64,000 bases of DNA from Oscillibacter valericigenes Sjm18-20 (lineage in GTDB: Bacteria; Bacillota; Clostridia; Oscillospirales; Oscillospiraceae): the NCBI GenBank assembly GCA_000283575.1, contig AP012044.1:1984001-2048000 (forward strand), in the 5' to 3' direction. Shown piece by piece: positions 44,215 to 52,378 of the stretch (its first letter is position 1; every line of letters starts with the position of its first letter). A program made the position numbers and the translations under genes. The notes under the pieces were generated by a model. The model did no database searches, had not been told where the DNA came from, and saw only the letters and a program-made list of their open reading frames with translations.

Positions 44215-45279
44215 ATGAAAAAGTTTCTTGCATTGGCCATGGCCCTGTCTATGACCGCGACGCTGCTGGCCGGTTGCGGCGGCAATTCGGCTGCATCTTC
44301 TTCCGCTGCTTCCAGCGGTTCTTCATCCAGCGCTGCCGCTTCCAGCGGCGCGACCACCTTTGATAAGAAGACCTGGAAGTTTGCCTGCTCCGCCACGGAG
44401 AACACCTGCTGGGCGGACATGGGCCGTGACTTCGGTCAGATGGTTTCCGACGCCACCGGCGGCGCCGTCACGGTGGAGGTTTACGCTGCCGACCAGCTGA
44501 CTGCTGGCAACCAGTCCGAGGGCATTCAGGCCGTTATCGACGGCACCACGGAGCTGTCCGCCCACTCCAATCTGATCTATTCCGCGTTTGACTCACGCCT
44601 GAATGTGGTCTCCCTGCCCTTCCTGTTTGACTCCTTTGACGATGTGGATGCAAAGCTGGACGGCGCCGGCGGCGAGGCCCTTGGCGAGGTCGTCGAGAGC
44701 ATGGGACTGCACCTGCTGGGCATCGGTGAGAACGGCTTCCGTCATCCCACCAACAGCGTCCGTCCCATCACCTGCTTGGCAGACATGAAGGGCCTGAAGC
44801 TCCGTGTCGCCGGCTCCGACCTGCTGAACGCCGAGTACACCAAGTGGGGCGCCAACTGGGCTAACGCCAACTGGTCCGAGGTTTACACCGGACTGCAGAC
44901 CGGTACTTATGACGGTCAGGAGAACCCCCTGCCCACCGCTGACGGCGCTTCGATTTCCGAGGTTCAGAAGTATGTCACCTATTGGACCGGCGTGTATGAC
45001 TGCATCTTCTTCTGCATGAACGCAGATCTGTATAATTCCCTGTCTCCCGAGCTGCAGGCGATCGTTGACGAGTGCGGCCAGAAGGCGGCCCAGAATCAGC
45101 GCGCACTGGAGCGCGAGCAGGATCAGACCATCCTGAAGAAGTGGGAAGATGCCGGTATCACCGTCACCGAGCTGACTCCCGAAGCTGCCGAGGAGTTTAA
45201 GCAGGCTTCTCAGCCCTGCTATGACGAGTTCGCCGACAAGCTGACTCCCGAACTGATCGCTGCCTTTACGAAGGACTAA
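44215..45279 (+). CDS. TRAP transporter substrate-binding lipoprotein (DctP family)
   Basis: A 354-residue lipoprotein. The signal peptide and lipobox LLAGC put the Cys at about residue 20, followed by a Ser/Ala linker (about 23-42). The DctP domain contains LPFLFDSFDDVDAKLDG (about 136-152), the ligand-binding Arg region MKGLKLRVAGSDLLNAEYTKWGANW (about 191-215), and the GLQTGTYDGQENPLPT block (about 223-238). The conserved Arg that contacts carboxylates is present (KLRVAGS), which favours an organic acid ligand. Position between two E1 operons suggests it imports their substrate or a precursor. The ATG follows AAGGAGG. Confidence 0.92.
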   Translation: MKKFLALAMALSMTATLLAGCGGNSAASSSAASSGSSSSAAASSGATTFDKKTWKFACSATENTCWADMGRDFGQMVSDATGGAVTVEVYAADQLTAGNQSEGIQAVIDGTTELSAHSNLIYSAFDSRLNVVSLPFLFDSFDDVDAKLDGAGGEALGEVVESMGLHLLGIGENGFRHPTNSVRPITCLADMKGLKLRVAGSDLLNAEYTKWGANWANANWSEVYTGLQTGTYDGQENPLPTADGASISEVQKYVTYWTGVYDCIFFCMNADLYNSLSPELQAIVDECGQKAAQNQRALEREQDQTILKKWEDAGITVTELTPEAAEEFKQASQPCYDEFADKLTPELIAAFTKD

Positions 45280-45332
45280 GCATTCGGTCTCTGGAAAAGG
45301 TTACAATTTTTAAGTTGCGTTAACTGGGAAAG

Positions 45333-45364
45333 CGTGGCTGCAGTTGACTGTCGCCACGTTTTTT
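45333..45364 (+). terminator. terminator of the DctQMP operon
   Basis: CGTGGC-TG-CAGT pairs with ACTG-TC-GCCACG around a TG loop, followed by seven T. It isolates the TRAP operon from the aco genes. Confidence 0.85.
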
Positions 45365-45469
45365 CAGAACCGCACGAGTGAAAAATTTGACAATTTTATA
45401 AAAAACTACCCAAAAAATTCATATTTATTATAAAAAACCGATAAAAGTCGGCAGAAGGGAGTTTTTCCT

Positions 45470-46465
45470 ATGGCAACCACAAAGGCTGCACAGGCAGCAT
45501 ACACCCGGGAACAGGCCAGGAAATTTTACGAGACCATGTCTACGATTCGCCATTTCGAGGAGAGCATCAAGCATGACTCTCTGGCCGGCGAGATTCCCGG
45601 TTTCGTGCATCTGTATATCGGCGAGGAGGCAATTGCCACCGGCGTGTGCGCCGCTTTGCGGAAGGACGATATGATCGAGTCCACGCACCGCGGCCATGGC
45701 CACTGTATTGCCAAGGGCGCAGATGTGAACCGGATGATGGCTGAGATTTTCGGAAAGAAGACCGGCCTGTGCCAGGGCCGTGGCGGCTCCATGCATATCG
45801 CGGATTTCTCCATCGGAATGCTGGGCGCCAACGGCGTGGTGGGCGGCGGTTATAACCTGGCCACGGGCGCGGCGCTTGCCAACAAGATGGTTCTGAAGAA
45901 TGACAAGGTCTCCGTGGTCTTCTTTGGCGACGGAGCCTCCAACCGTGGTACTTTTCACGAGGCCATGAACGTGGCTTCCGCGTGGCACCTGCCCGTCATT
46001 TTCGTCAATGAGATGAACTGCTGGGCGTCCACCACACCGTATCGTACCACCTGCAACACCGAAAATATCTCCGACCGCGCATATGGATACCATGTGCCCG
46101 GCGTTGTGGTTGACGGCCAGGATGTGTTTGCCGTCTATGAAGCTGCCAAGACGGCTGTGGAGCGCGCCCGCAAGGGGGAGGGCCCCACGTTTATCGAGGC
46201 GAAGACCTACCGGATTGAGGGTCACTATGTGGGCGACCCCGAACTGTATCGTGAGAAAGAAGAGACGCAGAAGATTTTCCACGACACGGATCCTCTGAAG
46301 ATGTTCCGCGAAAAAGCGGCGAAGCTGAAAGTCATGACCGCCGCGGACTGCGGTGCTGTCGACGAAGCCTGCGCCAAAAAGATCAAGGCAGCCAAGAAGT
46401 TCGCCATGGAGTCCGAGTATCCCGATTCCAGCGAATACTTGAAGTACGTCTACGTGGATGACTAA
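45470..46465 (+). CDS. acoA: acetoin dehydrogenase-type E1 alpha subunit (copy 2)
   Basis: A 331-residue TPP-dependent E1-alpha. The TPP motif runs from GDGASNRGTFHEAMN (about 164-178) to NEMNCW (about 183-188). STHRGHGHCIAKGADVNRM (about 69-87) and GRGGSMHIADFSIG are conserved. It heads the order alpha, beta, E2, E3 with a lipoyl-bearing E3, the arrangement of the acoABCL operon of Clostridium magnum. Acetoin cleavage to acetaldehyde plus acetyl-CoA is therefore the best guess; a pyruvate or branched-chain dehydrogenase is the alternative. The ATG follows AGAAGGGAG. The leader (45365-45469) is AT-rich and contains TTGACA at 45387. Confidence 0.88.
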   Translation: MATTKAAQAAYTREQARKFYETMSTIRHFEESIKHDSLAGEIPGFVHLYIGEEAIATGVCAALRKDDMIESTHRGHGHCIAKGADVNRMMAEIFGKKTGLCQGRGGSMHIADFSIGMLGANGVVGGGYNLATGAALANKMVLKNDKVSVVFFGDGASNRGTFHEAMNVASAWHLPVIFVNEMNCWASTTPYRTTCNTENISDRAYGYHVPGVVVDGQDVFAVYEAAKTAVERARKGEGPTFIEAKTYRIEGHYVGDPELYREKEETQKIFHDTDPLKMFREKAAKLKVMTAADCGAVDEACAKKIKAAKKFAMESEYPDSSEYLKYVYVDD

Positions 46466-46477
46466 GGAGGAATAAAC

Positions 46478-47452
46478 ATGCGTAAATTGACGTTTGCTCA
46501 GGCCACTTGCGAGGCAATGGCCGAGACTATGGAAAAGGATTCCGCCATATTTGCAATGGGTGAGGATCTGGCCCGTCAGGGCGGAATCTTCGGCCAGTTC
46601 AAGGGATTGCCGCAGCAGTTCCCGGGCCGTATTTTGGATACCCCCATTTCCGAGACCTTCATCATCGGCGGCGGCGTGGGTGCGGCTCTGGCCGGTGCCC
46701 GTCCTGTGGTGGATATGCACTTTGCGGATTTCATCGGCGTCCCCATGGATGAGATCTTCAACCAGATGGCAAAGGCCCGTTACATGTTCGGCGGCCAGGC
46801 CAAGGTGCCTCTGGTTCTGCGCGCGCCGGACGGCATGACCTTCCAAGGTGCCGCACAGCACTCCCAGTGCGTGGAGGCCTGGTTCCCCCACATTCCCGGC
46901 ATCAAGGTGGTGGCCCCCTCCAATCCCTATGACGCCAAGATGGTGCTGATTGCCGCCATCGAGTCCGACGACCCTGTGCTGTACTTCGAGAACAAGATCC
47001 TCTACAAGGAAAAAGGCGAGCTGCCCGAGGCAGCGGACCAGAAGCCGTATAAGCTGGGAACCGCGCGGGTAGAGCGCGAGGGCACCGACGTAACCATCGT
47101 CTCTTACTCCATCGGAATGAAGAACGCCCGCGGTGCCGCAGACCTGCTGGCCAAGGACGGCATCAAGGCCGAGGTTGTGGACCTCATCACCCTGTCCCCA
47201 TGGGATAAGGAGACGGTGCTGAACTCCGTGAAGAAAACCCATCGTCTTTGCATTGTCCACGAGGCCGTCAAGCAGAGCGGCTTCGGCGCCGAGATTGCCG
47301 CCACCGTCGCCGAAGAGGCCATGGAATATATGGACGCTCCGATCCTGCGGTACGGTGCTCCGTTCTGCCCCATTCCCTTCGCCCCCACGCTGGAGAAAAT
47401 GGTGCGAGTGAATCCGGAGGACCTGTACAAGGGCATCAAGGGCATGTTTTAA
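46478..47452 (+). CDS. acoB: acetoin dehydrogenase-type E1 beta subunit (copy 2)
   Basis: A 324-residue E1-beta with a transketolase pyrimidine domain (about 1-175; MGEDLARQGGIFGQFKGLPQQF, DTPISETFIIGGGVGAALAGARPVVDMHF) and a C-terminal domain (about 195-320; VHEAVKQSGFGAEIAATV). It pairs with the upstream alpha subunit, 12 bases away, and has AAGGAGG before the ATG. It is a paralogue of the gene at 39672 (same length, clearly alignable) but differs in many active-site-adjacent residues, so the two E1 enzymes may have different substrates. Confidence 0.9.
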   Translation: MRKLTFAQATCEAMAETMEKDSAIFAMGEDLARQGGIFGQFKGLPQQFPGRILDTPISETFIIGGGVGAALAGARPVVDMHFADFIGVPMDEIFNQMAKARYMFGGQAKVPLVLRAPDGMTFQGAAQHSQCVEAWFPHIPGIKVVAPSNPYDAKMVLIAAIESDDPVLYFENKILYKEKGELPEAADQKPYKLGTARVEREGTDVTIVSYSIGMKNARGAADLLAKDGIKAEVVDLITLSPWDKETVLNSVKKTHRLCIVHEAVKQSGFGAEIAATVAEEAMEYMDAPILRYGAPFCPIPFAPTLEKMVRVNPEDLYKGIKGMF

Positions 47453-47479
47453 TGCCTGTTGAAAAGGAGATTTTCAAAT

Positions 47480-48820
47480 ATGGCAACTGAAGTATTGATG
47501 CCGAAAATGGGTCTGACTATGACCGAAGGCACCATTGAAGAGTGGAAAAAGAAGGAGGGCGACGCGGTCAAGGCGGGCGACGTGCTGTTCTCCGTGGCTA
47601 CCGATAAACTGACCAACGACGTGGAGTGCGACACCGACGGAACCCTCCTGAAAATCCTCTTTGGCGAGGGAGAGACCGTTGCCTGCAAGACCGTTATTGC
47701 TTGGATCGGCGCCTCCGGCGAAGCGATTCCCGGCGCTTCTGCCGCTTGTGCATCCGTTCCCGCCGCAGCCCCGGCCGCCGGGACTGCTCCGGAGGCCGCT
47801 GCATCCGCCGCTGGTGCGAGCCGCGCGCCCGGCGAGTATGTTCTGGCCACCCCCCGTGCCAAGAAGCTGGCAAAGGACAAGGGCTATGACCTTTCACGGA
47901 TTCCCGGGACAGGACCCAAGGGCACCGTGGTGGCGAAGGACGTGGAGTCCTTCATGGCCGGTCCCAAGACCAGCCCCATGGCCGCAAAGCTGGCCGCCGA
48001 GCTGGGCGTGGATGTGAGCAACCTGAACATCAATGGCCGGGTGATGAAGGCCGACGTGCTGACTGCCGCCGGAAAGACTGCGGCTGCTCCCGCAGCAGAA
48101 GCCGCCGCGGAAGCGCTCGTTCCGGGCAGCAACGACGAAGCGCCCAGGAAGGTAAGCCCGCTGCGCCGCAGTATCGCCGCCAACATGACAGAATCCTGGC
48201 ACACCGCTCCCCGTGTTACCTACACGCGCCCGGTGGAAGCAACGGCCATGAAAGACCTGCGCGCCAAACTGAAGGACGACCTGAAGGCAAAAGGCGTCAA
48301 GCTGACCTACAACCACATCCTGATGATGGTCGTCACCAGGGCTCTGACGGAGTTCCCTGATATCAACTCCAGCTTCGTGGACAACATGCTGACCCATCAT
48401 CCCCATGTCAACATCGGCCTGGCAGTGGCCAAGGGAGACGGCCTGATCGTTCCCAACGTGAAAAATGCCGAGACCAAGTCTCTGGCGGAGATCGCCGTCG
48501 AGACGGAGAGACTGATCGCGGATACCCGTGACGGCAAGGTTCAGATGGAGGACATCACCGGCGGAACGTTTACCATTTCCTCTCTCGGTCCCTATGGAAT
48601 CACCAGCTTCTCCCCCATCATCAATCAGCCTGAGCTGGGGATTCTGGGTGTTTGTGATATGGTGGATACCCCGGTGGTCCGCGACGGCCAAATTGTCATC
48701 CGCACCATGATGAACCTGTCCCTGACTGCCGACCACCGCGTGGTGGATGGCGTCATGGCCTCCAAGTTCCTCAAGCGCATCGCCGAGCTGCTGGAAAATC
48801 CGTATATGCTGCTGGTCTGA
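47480..48820 (+). CDS. acoC: dihydrolipoamide acyltransferase E2
   Basis: A 446-residue E2. The lipoyl domain is about 1-77 with the lipoyl-lysine at K43 in ATDKLTND, followed by an Ala/Pro hinge (about 82-118). A peripheral subunit-binding domain lies at about 121-156 (ATPRAKKLAKDKG...GTGPKGTVVAKDVE). A second, weaker PSBD-like segment lies at about 165-195 (SPMAAKLAAELGVDVSNL). The catalytic domain (about 222-446) contains the active-site DHRVVDG (H419, D423). It accepts an acyl group from E1 and passes it to CoA. AAAAGGAG precedes the ATG at 47480. It is cotranscribed with acoAB and separated from the E3 gene by a structured 210-base gap. Confidence 0.93.
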   Translation: MATEVLMPKMGLTMTEGTIEEWKKKEGDAVKAGDVLFSVATDKLTNDVECDTDGTLLKILFGEGETVACKTVIAWIGASGEAIPGASAACASVPAAAPAAGTAPEAAASAAGASRAPGEYVLATPRAKKLAKDKGYDLSRIPGTGPKGTVVAKDVESFMAGPKTSPMAAKLAAELGVDVSNLNINGRVMKADVLTAAGKTAAAPAAEAAAEALVPGSNDEAPRKVSPLRRSIAANMTESWHTAPRVTYTRPVEATAMKDLRAKLKDDLKAKGVKLTYNHILMMVVTRALTEFPDINSSFVDNMLTHHPHVNIGLAVAKGDGLIVPNVKNAETKSLAEIAVETERLIADTRDGKVQMEDITGGTFTISSLGPYGITSFSPIINQPELGILGVCDMVDTPVVRDGQIVIRTMMNLSLTADHRVVDGVMASKFLKRIAELLENPYMLLV

Positions 48821-48825
48821 CGATC

Positions 48826-48999
48826 TCGAGGGAAGTTGACTCCCCCTCGATCTCCCCCATCGCCAGTCTGCGGACTGGCGCGTGCACCTTGGTCGCACGG
48901 GTCAGGGGATTTCTGGAAGGCATATGTCCTGCCAGAAATGATTCGATTTTTTCTCTGCGGGGCGGAGAAATCAGGGGGCCTGGCTGAGGCTGGGCCCCC
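48826..48999 (+). other. run of five to six hairpins between E2 and E3 genes
   Basis: The 210-base intercistronic gap has no coding frame but a series of stems. These are TCGAGGG/CCCTCGA (48826-48850), the perfect CGCCAGTC/GACTGGCG with a TGCG loop (48861-48880), GTGCACC/GGTCGCAC (48882-48897), ATTTCTGG/CCAGAAAT (48909-48939, followed 6 bases later by six T), TCTC/GAGA (48951-48967) and GGGGGCC/GGCCCCC (48974-48999). It could set the E2:E3 ratio by attenuation or RNA processing, or encode a small RNA. The sequence pattern is certain; the role is inferred. Confidence 0.6.
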
Positions 49000-49030
49000 G
49001 CCCGATTGAAGAAAGAAGGACAATTTTACT

Positions 49031-50755
49031 ATGGTAACTGAAGTTCTGATGCCAAAAATGGGCCTGACCATGACGGAGGGCACCATTGAGGAATGGAAAA
49101 AGAAGGAGGGCGACGCCGTCAAGGTGGGCGACGTTCTGTACTCCGTGGCTACCGATAAGCTGACCAACGATGTGGAGTGCGACACCGAGGGTACCCTGCT
49201 GAAGATCCTGTCCGGCGAGGGAGAAACCGTAGCCTGCAAGACCGTGGTGGCCTATATTGGCCAGCCCGGAGAGGCGGTCCCCGCCGGCGGAGCTGCCGCT
49301 CCCGCGGCGGCACTCACAGCCGCGGCTCCGGCTGCTGCCCCCGTCGCAGCCGGCAGCAAGACCGTTGTGGTGGTGGGCGGCGGCCCCGGCGGCTATGTTG
49401 CCGCCATCCGAGCTGCGCAGCTGGGCGCCAAAGTCACGGTGATCGAGCAAGAACACCTGGGTGGCACTTGCCTGAATATCGGCTGCATTCCCACCAAGTG
49501 CCTGCTGCACAGCGCGGAGCTGATCTCCCAGATCAAGGATCAGGGCGCCGATATCGGCGTGAAGGTCGACGGCGTCGCCGTGGACTTCCCTCAGGTTATC
49601 CGGCATAAAAACGCCGTCTCCAAGCAGCTTACCTCAGGCGTGGCGGGCCTTTTGAAGCTCAACAAGGTGGCCAAAATCGACGGCGAGGCCGCGTTTACCG
49701 CACCCGGGACTCTGAGCGTAAAGAAGACGGACGGTTCTATAGAGAACATGACCGCCGATGCCATCATTGTGGCCACCGGCTCCGTCAATTTTGCGCCTCC
49801 CATTCCCGGCCTGAAGGAGAACCCCAACTGCATTGATTCCACCGGCGCACTGAGCCTTTCCGAGCTGCCCAAGTCCATGGTGGTCATCGGCGGCGGCGTC
49901 ATCGGTCTTGAACTGGCTTGCGCCTATGCGGCGTTCGGTACGAAAATCACTGTCGTTGAGGCGCTGGACCACATGCTGCCCATGCTGGACGGCGACCTCA
50001 CCGCGATCGGCGAGGCCCACATGAAGAGGATGGGCATGGAGTTTCATCTGGAATGCCCTGTGCAGGCTGTGGAGTCCTCTCCCGTGGGCGCGAAGGTGGT
50101 CTGCAAGAACAGGGCGGGCGAGACCGTCAGCTTTGAGGCGGAAAAGGTCCTGGTGGCGATCGGCCGCCGCGCCAACACCGCATCCCTAAATCTGGAGGCC
50201 GGCGGACTGAACAACGACCGGGGCCGCATCCTTGTCAACGATAAGATGGAGACCAGCGTTCCCGGCATATACGCCATCGGAGACTGCGTCATGGGCCATG
50301 CCCAGCTGGCGCACACCGCCTCTGCCATGGGCGAGGTGGCTGCCGAGAATATCTGCGGCGTTCCCGCTGTATATGACGAGAAGACCAACCCCACCTGCGT
50401 ATACATGGAGCCGGAGGCTGCCGGCGTGGGGCTCACCGAGGAGCAGTGCAAGGCCAAGGGGATGAAATACAAGGTCGGCAAGTTCCCCATGAGCGCCAAC
50501 GGGAAGGCTCTGATCCTCAACGGCGGCGAGGGCCTGGTCAAAATCATAGCCGACGCCAAGTACGGCGAGGTGCTGGGTATGCACATCATCGGGCCCCGTG
50601 CCACGGACCTGATCGCCGAGGGCGCGCTGGCCATCCGTCTGGAAGCCACGGTAGACGAGCTGATCTCCACCATCCACTCTCACCCCACCGTCACCGAGAC
50701 CCTGCGCGAGGCGGCTTTGAATGTGGAAAAAAGATCCATTCACATGAAAAATTAA
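49031..50755 (+). CDS. lpdA: dihydrolipoamide dehydrogenase E3 with N-terminal lipoyl domain
   Basis: A 574-residue E3, about 100 residues longer than ordinary LpdA. It starts with a lipoyl domain (about 1-77, K43 in ATDKLTND) nearly identical to that of the E2, and an Ala/Pro hinge. The flavoprotein fold follows: FAD motif VVVGGGPGGYVAA (about 113-125), redox-active cysteines C147 and C152 in GGTCLNIGCIPTKC, NAD motif VVIGGGVIGLELA (about 280-292), and the C-terminal His-Glu pair in HSHPTVTETLREAA. It reoxidises the dihydrolipoyl arms with NAD+. Lipoyl-E3 fusions are known from clostridial acetoin dehydrogenase systems. GAAAGAAGGAC precedes the ATG. Confidence 0.95.
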   Translation: MVTEVLMPKMGLTMTEGTIEEWKKKEGDAVKVGDVLYSVATDKLTNDVECDTEGTLLKILSGEGETVACKTVVAYIGQPGEAVPAGGAAAPAAALTAAAPAAAPVAAGSKTVVVVGGGPGGYVAAIRAAQLGAKVTVIEQEHLGGTCLNIGCIPTKCLLHSAELISQIKDQGADIGVKVDGVAVDFPQVIRHKNAVSKQLTSGVAGLLKLNKVAKIDGEAAFTAPGTLSVKKTDGSIENMTADAIIVATGSVNFAPPIPGLKENPNCIDSTGALSLSELPKSMVVIGGGVIGLELACAYAAFGTKITVVEALDHMLPMLDGDLTAIGEAHMKRMGMEFHLECPVQAVESSPVGAKVVCKNRAGETVSFEAEKVLVAIGRRANTASLNLEAGGLNNDRGRILVNDKMETSVPGIYAIGDCVMGHAQLAHTASAMGEVAAENICGVPAVYDEKTNPTCVYMEPEAAGVGLTEEQCKAKGMKYKVGKFPMSANGKALILNGGEGLVKIIADAKYGEVLGMHIIGPRATDLIAEGALAIRLEATVDELISTIHSHPTVTETLREAALNVEKRSIHMKN

Positions 50756-50780
50756 AGATTCTCTCTCTTTCATAAGAATC

Positions 50781-50811
50781 GCGGCCCGTCGTACAAAGTA
50801 CGGCGGGCCGC
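50781..50811 (+). terminator. hairpin after the aco operon
   Basis: GCGGCCCGTCGTAC / GTACGGCGGGCCGC (one wobble) with an AAA loop lies between the E3 gene and the converging DUF4830 gene. No T-run is present, so it is a moderate-confidence terminator. Confidence 0.6.
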
Positions 50812-50880
50812 AGGGCCTATAAAGAGGTTTGAGAGCGCAATTTTCTCCCGGGTAGTGGTTGCCGTCAGGACCGACGAAGC

Positions 50881-51342
50881 TCATTCTGGAAAGGTGAGCC
50901 CCGCCTGAAAGCCGTCCGCACCGGTGACGATGATATCTCCCGCCGCCGGGATACCCTCGCAGAGATACAGATTTGCCTGTACGCCGTCGGGGTGCCCCGG
51001 ATAGTTTAAAACGGTGTAGGTGTAGCGGGTGACCTGGCGGCCCTTCAGATCTTCAAGATCAAAGCCCTGTTCTTTTTGGAGCTTGTTATAGGCGGTGTAG
51101 TCCTCCGTCAGAGGGTCGGGCAGCTGAAGCTGCAGGGTTGCCACCGGATCGGGAGAGACCTCCCAGCCCAGATCTTTTAAGTAGTCCGCCCGTGACTCCT
51201 CCGTGTCTAGCCGCCCCACGCCATTTTCAGCCGATTTATGTAGAAAGCCGCTGAGAATTACCAGCAGGATTGCCACCGCGACAATCAGTACCGCTACCAA
51301 AAGCGCCTTTTTCTTCCGCAGGCGCGTTGTCCAGATGAACAT
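50881..51342 (-). CDS. DUF4830-like membrane-anchored protein
   Basis: A 153-residue protein with an N-terminal transmembrane helix (KKKALLVAVLIVAVAILLVI, about 10-29) and an extracytoplasmic domain of about 120 residues containing the Tyr-rich block RQVTRYTYTVLNYPGHPDGVQANLYL. It resembles the DUF4830 family of Clostridia. I placed the start at the ATG at 51342; an ATG three codons earlier (51351) is equally possible. Function is unknown. It is divergent from the pseudouridine synthase gene. Confidence 0.7.
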   Translation of the reverse strand: MFIWTTRLRKKKALLVAVLIVAVAILLVILSGFLHKSAENGVGRLDTEESRADYLKDLGWEVSPDPVATLQLQLPDPLTEDYTAYNKLQKEQGFDLEDLKGRQVTRYTYTVLNYPGHPDGVQANLYLCEGIPAAGDIIVTGADGFQAGLTFPE

Positions 51343-51499
51343 GAAAACCATCCCTTTCTCCCTGCGCGGCACCATTTTCGGCGGCGCGGAACCATAACAT
51401 TTTGGACAAACTTTTCGACTCTCCCGCCATTTCCTTATTCCATTCGCATTACAGATATGCTAAAATTGAAAAGAATACTATGAGAAAAGGAGGGGCGCC

Positions 51500-52234
51500 G
51501 TGAAGATACAAAGACTGGACAGGCTGCTTTCCGGAACGGGCAGATGGTCCCGGCGGGAAGTCAAGCTGCTGGTAAGACAGGGCCGGGTTTTGGCGGACGG
51601 CGCGCCTGCGCCGTCGCCGGAGGCGAAGTATGACCCGGAGGCCGTGACGCTGACGGTGGATGGGGAGACCATCCTCTGGCGGGAGAACACATGGGTAATG
51701 ATGAACAAGCCTGCGGGCGTCCTCTCCGCAACAGAGGACGGAAAAGGGAAGACGGTTCTGGACCTGCTGCCTGCGGAGCTGCAAAAGCTGGAGCTCTTTC
51801 CGGTGGGACGGCTGGATAAGGATACGGAAGGGCTTTTGCTCCTGACGGACGACGGCCAGACTGCCCACCAGCTGCTGTCCCCGAAATACCATGTGGACAA
51901 GGTGTATTATGCCAGGGTAAACGGTTGCCTTGAGGAGTCCGACTGCCGGGCATTCACGGCCGGGATGACGCTGGCGGACGGTCTTGTATGCCGCCCCGCC
52001 GGGTTGGAGATCTTATCCGCTGGGTTAGAGAGCGAATGCATGGTGACGGTGCAGGAGGGAAAGTTCCACCAGGTGAAGCGGATGCTGGCGATGCGGGGAA
52101 AGCCCGTGACTTACCTGAAACGGGTGTCCATGGGCAAATTGCCTCTGGATGCCGCGCTGGGTGTCGGGGATTTCCGGTATTTGATAGAGAAAGAGCTAAA
52201 TGTACTGCGGAACAGCATGGCCGGAATTTCATAA
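51500..52234 (+). CDS. pseudouridine synthase, RsuA/RluB family
   Basis: A 244-residue rRNA pseudouridine synthase. An S4 RNA-binding domain (about 1-50: RLDRLLSGTGRWSRREVKLLVRQGRV) precedes the catalytic domain with PVGRLDKDTEGLLLLTDDG (catalytic D106). The short length and order match RsuA, which modifies 16S U516; RluB/RluE-type 23S targets cannot be excluded. The start is a GTG with AAAGGAGG 6 bases upstream. It lies apart from the dehydrogenase operon and is an ordinary housekeeping gene. Confidence 0.88.
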   Translation: MKIQRLDRLLSGTGRWSRREVKLLVRQGRVLADGAPAPSPEAKYDPEAVTLTVDGETILWRENTWVMMNKPAGVLSATEDGKGKTVLDLLPAELQKLELFPVGRLDKDTEGLLLLTDDGQTAHQLLSPKYHVDKVYYARVNGCLEESDCRAFTAGMTLADGLVCRPAGLEILSAGLESECMVTVQEGKFHQVKRMLAMRGKPVTYLKRVSMGKLPLDAALGVGDFRYLIEKELNVLRNSMAGIS

Positions 52235-52291
52235 AGGCTTAATATTTTACAAAAAGCGACTTATTTTTTTGTTGAAAAAAGAAAAAATGTC

Positions 52292-52320
52292 TTGCATTTT
52301 CACAAAAATGTCGATATAAT
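52292..52320 (+). promoter_or_regulatory. sigma-A promoter of the PucR/CdaR-like regulator
   Basis: TTGCAT (52292-52297) and a perfect TATAAT (52315-52320) with a 17-base spacer lie 59 bases ahead of the ATG. Confidence 0.8.
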
Positions 52321-52378
52321 GTAGACATTGACAAAATGCACAAAGCAAAATGACGAATGTGCGCTAGGAGGGCCGGCA

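Noticed and set aside
45428-47260. A 610-codon minus-strand frame opposite acoA and acoB.
   Set aside because: Same mirror effect. The plus-strand genes carry TPP and transketolase motifs, whereas the antisense product resembles no domain.
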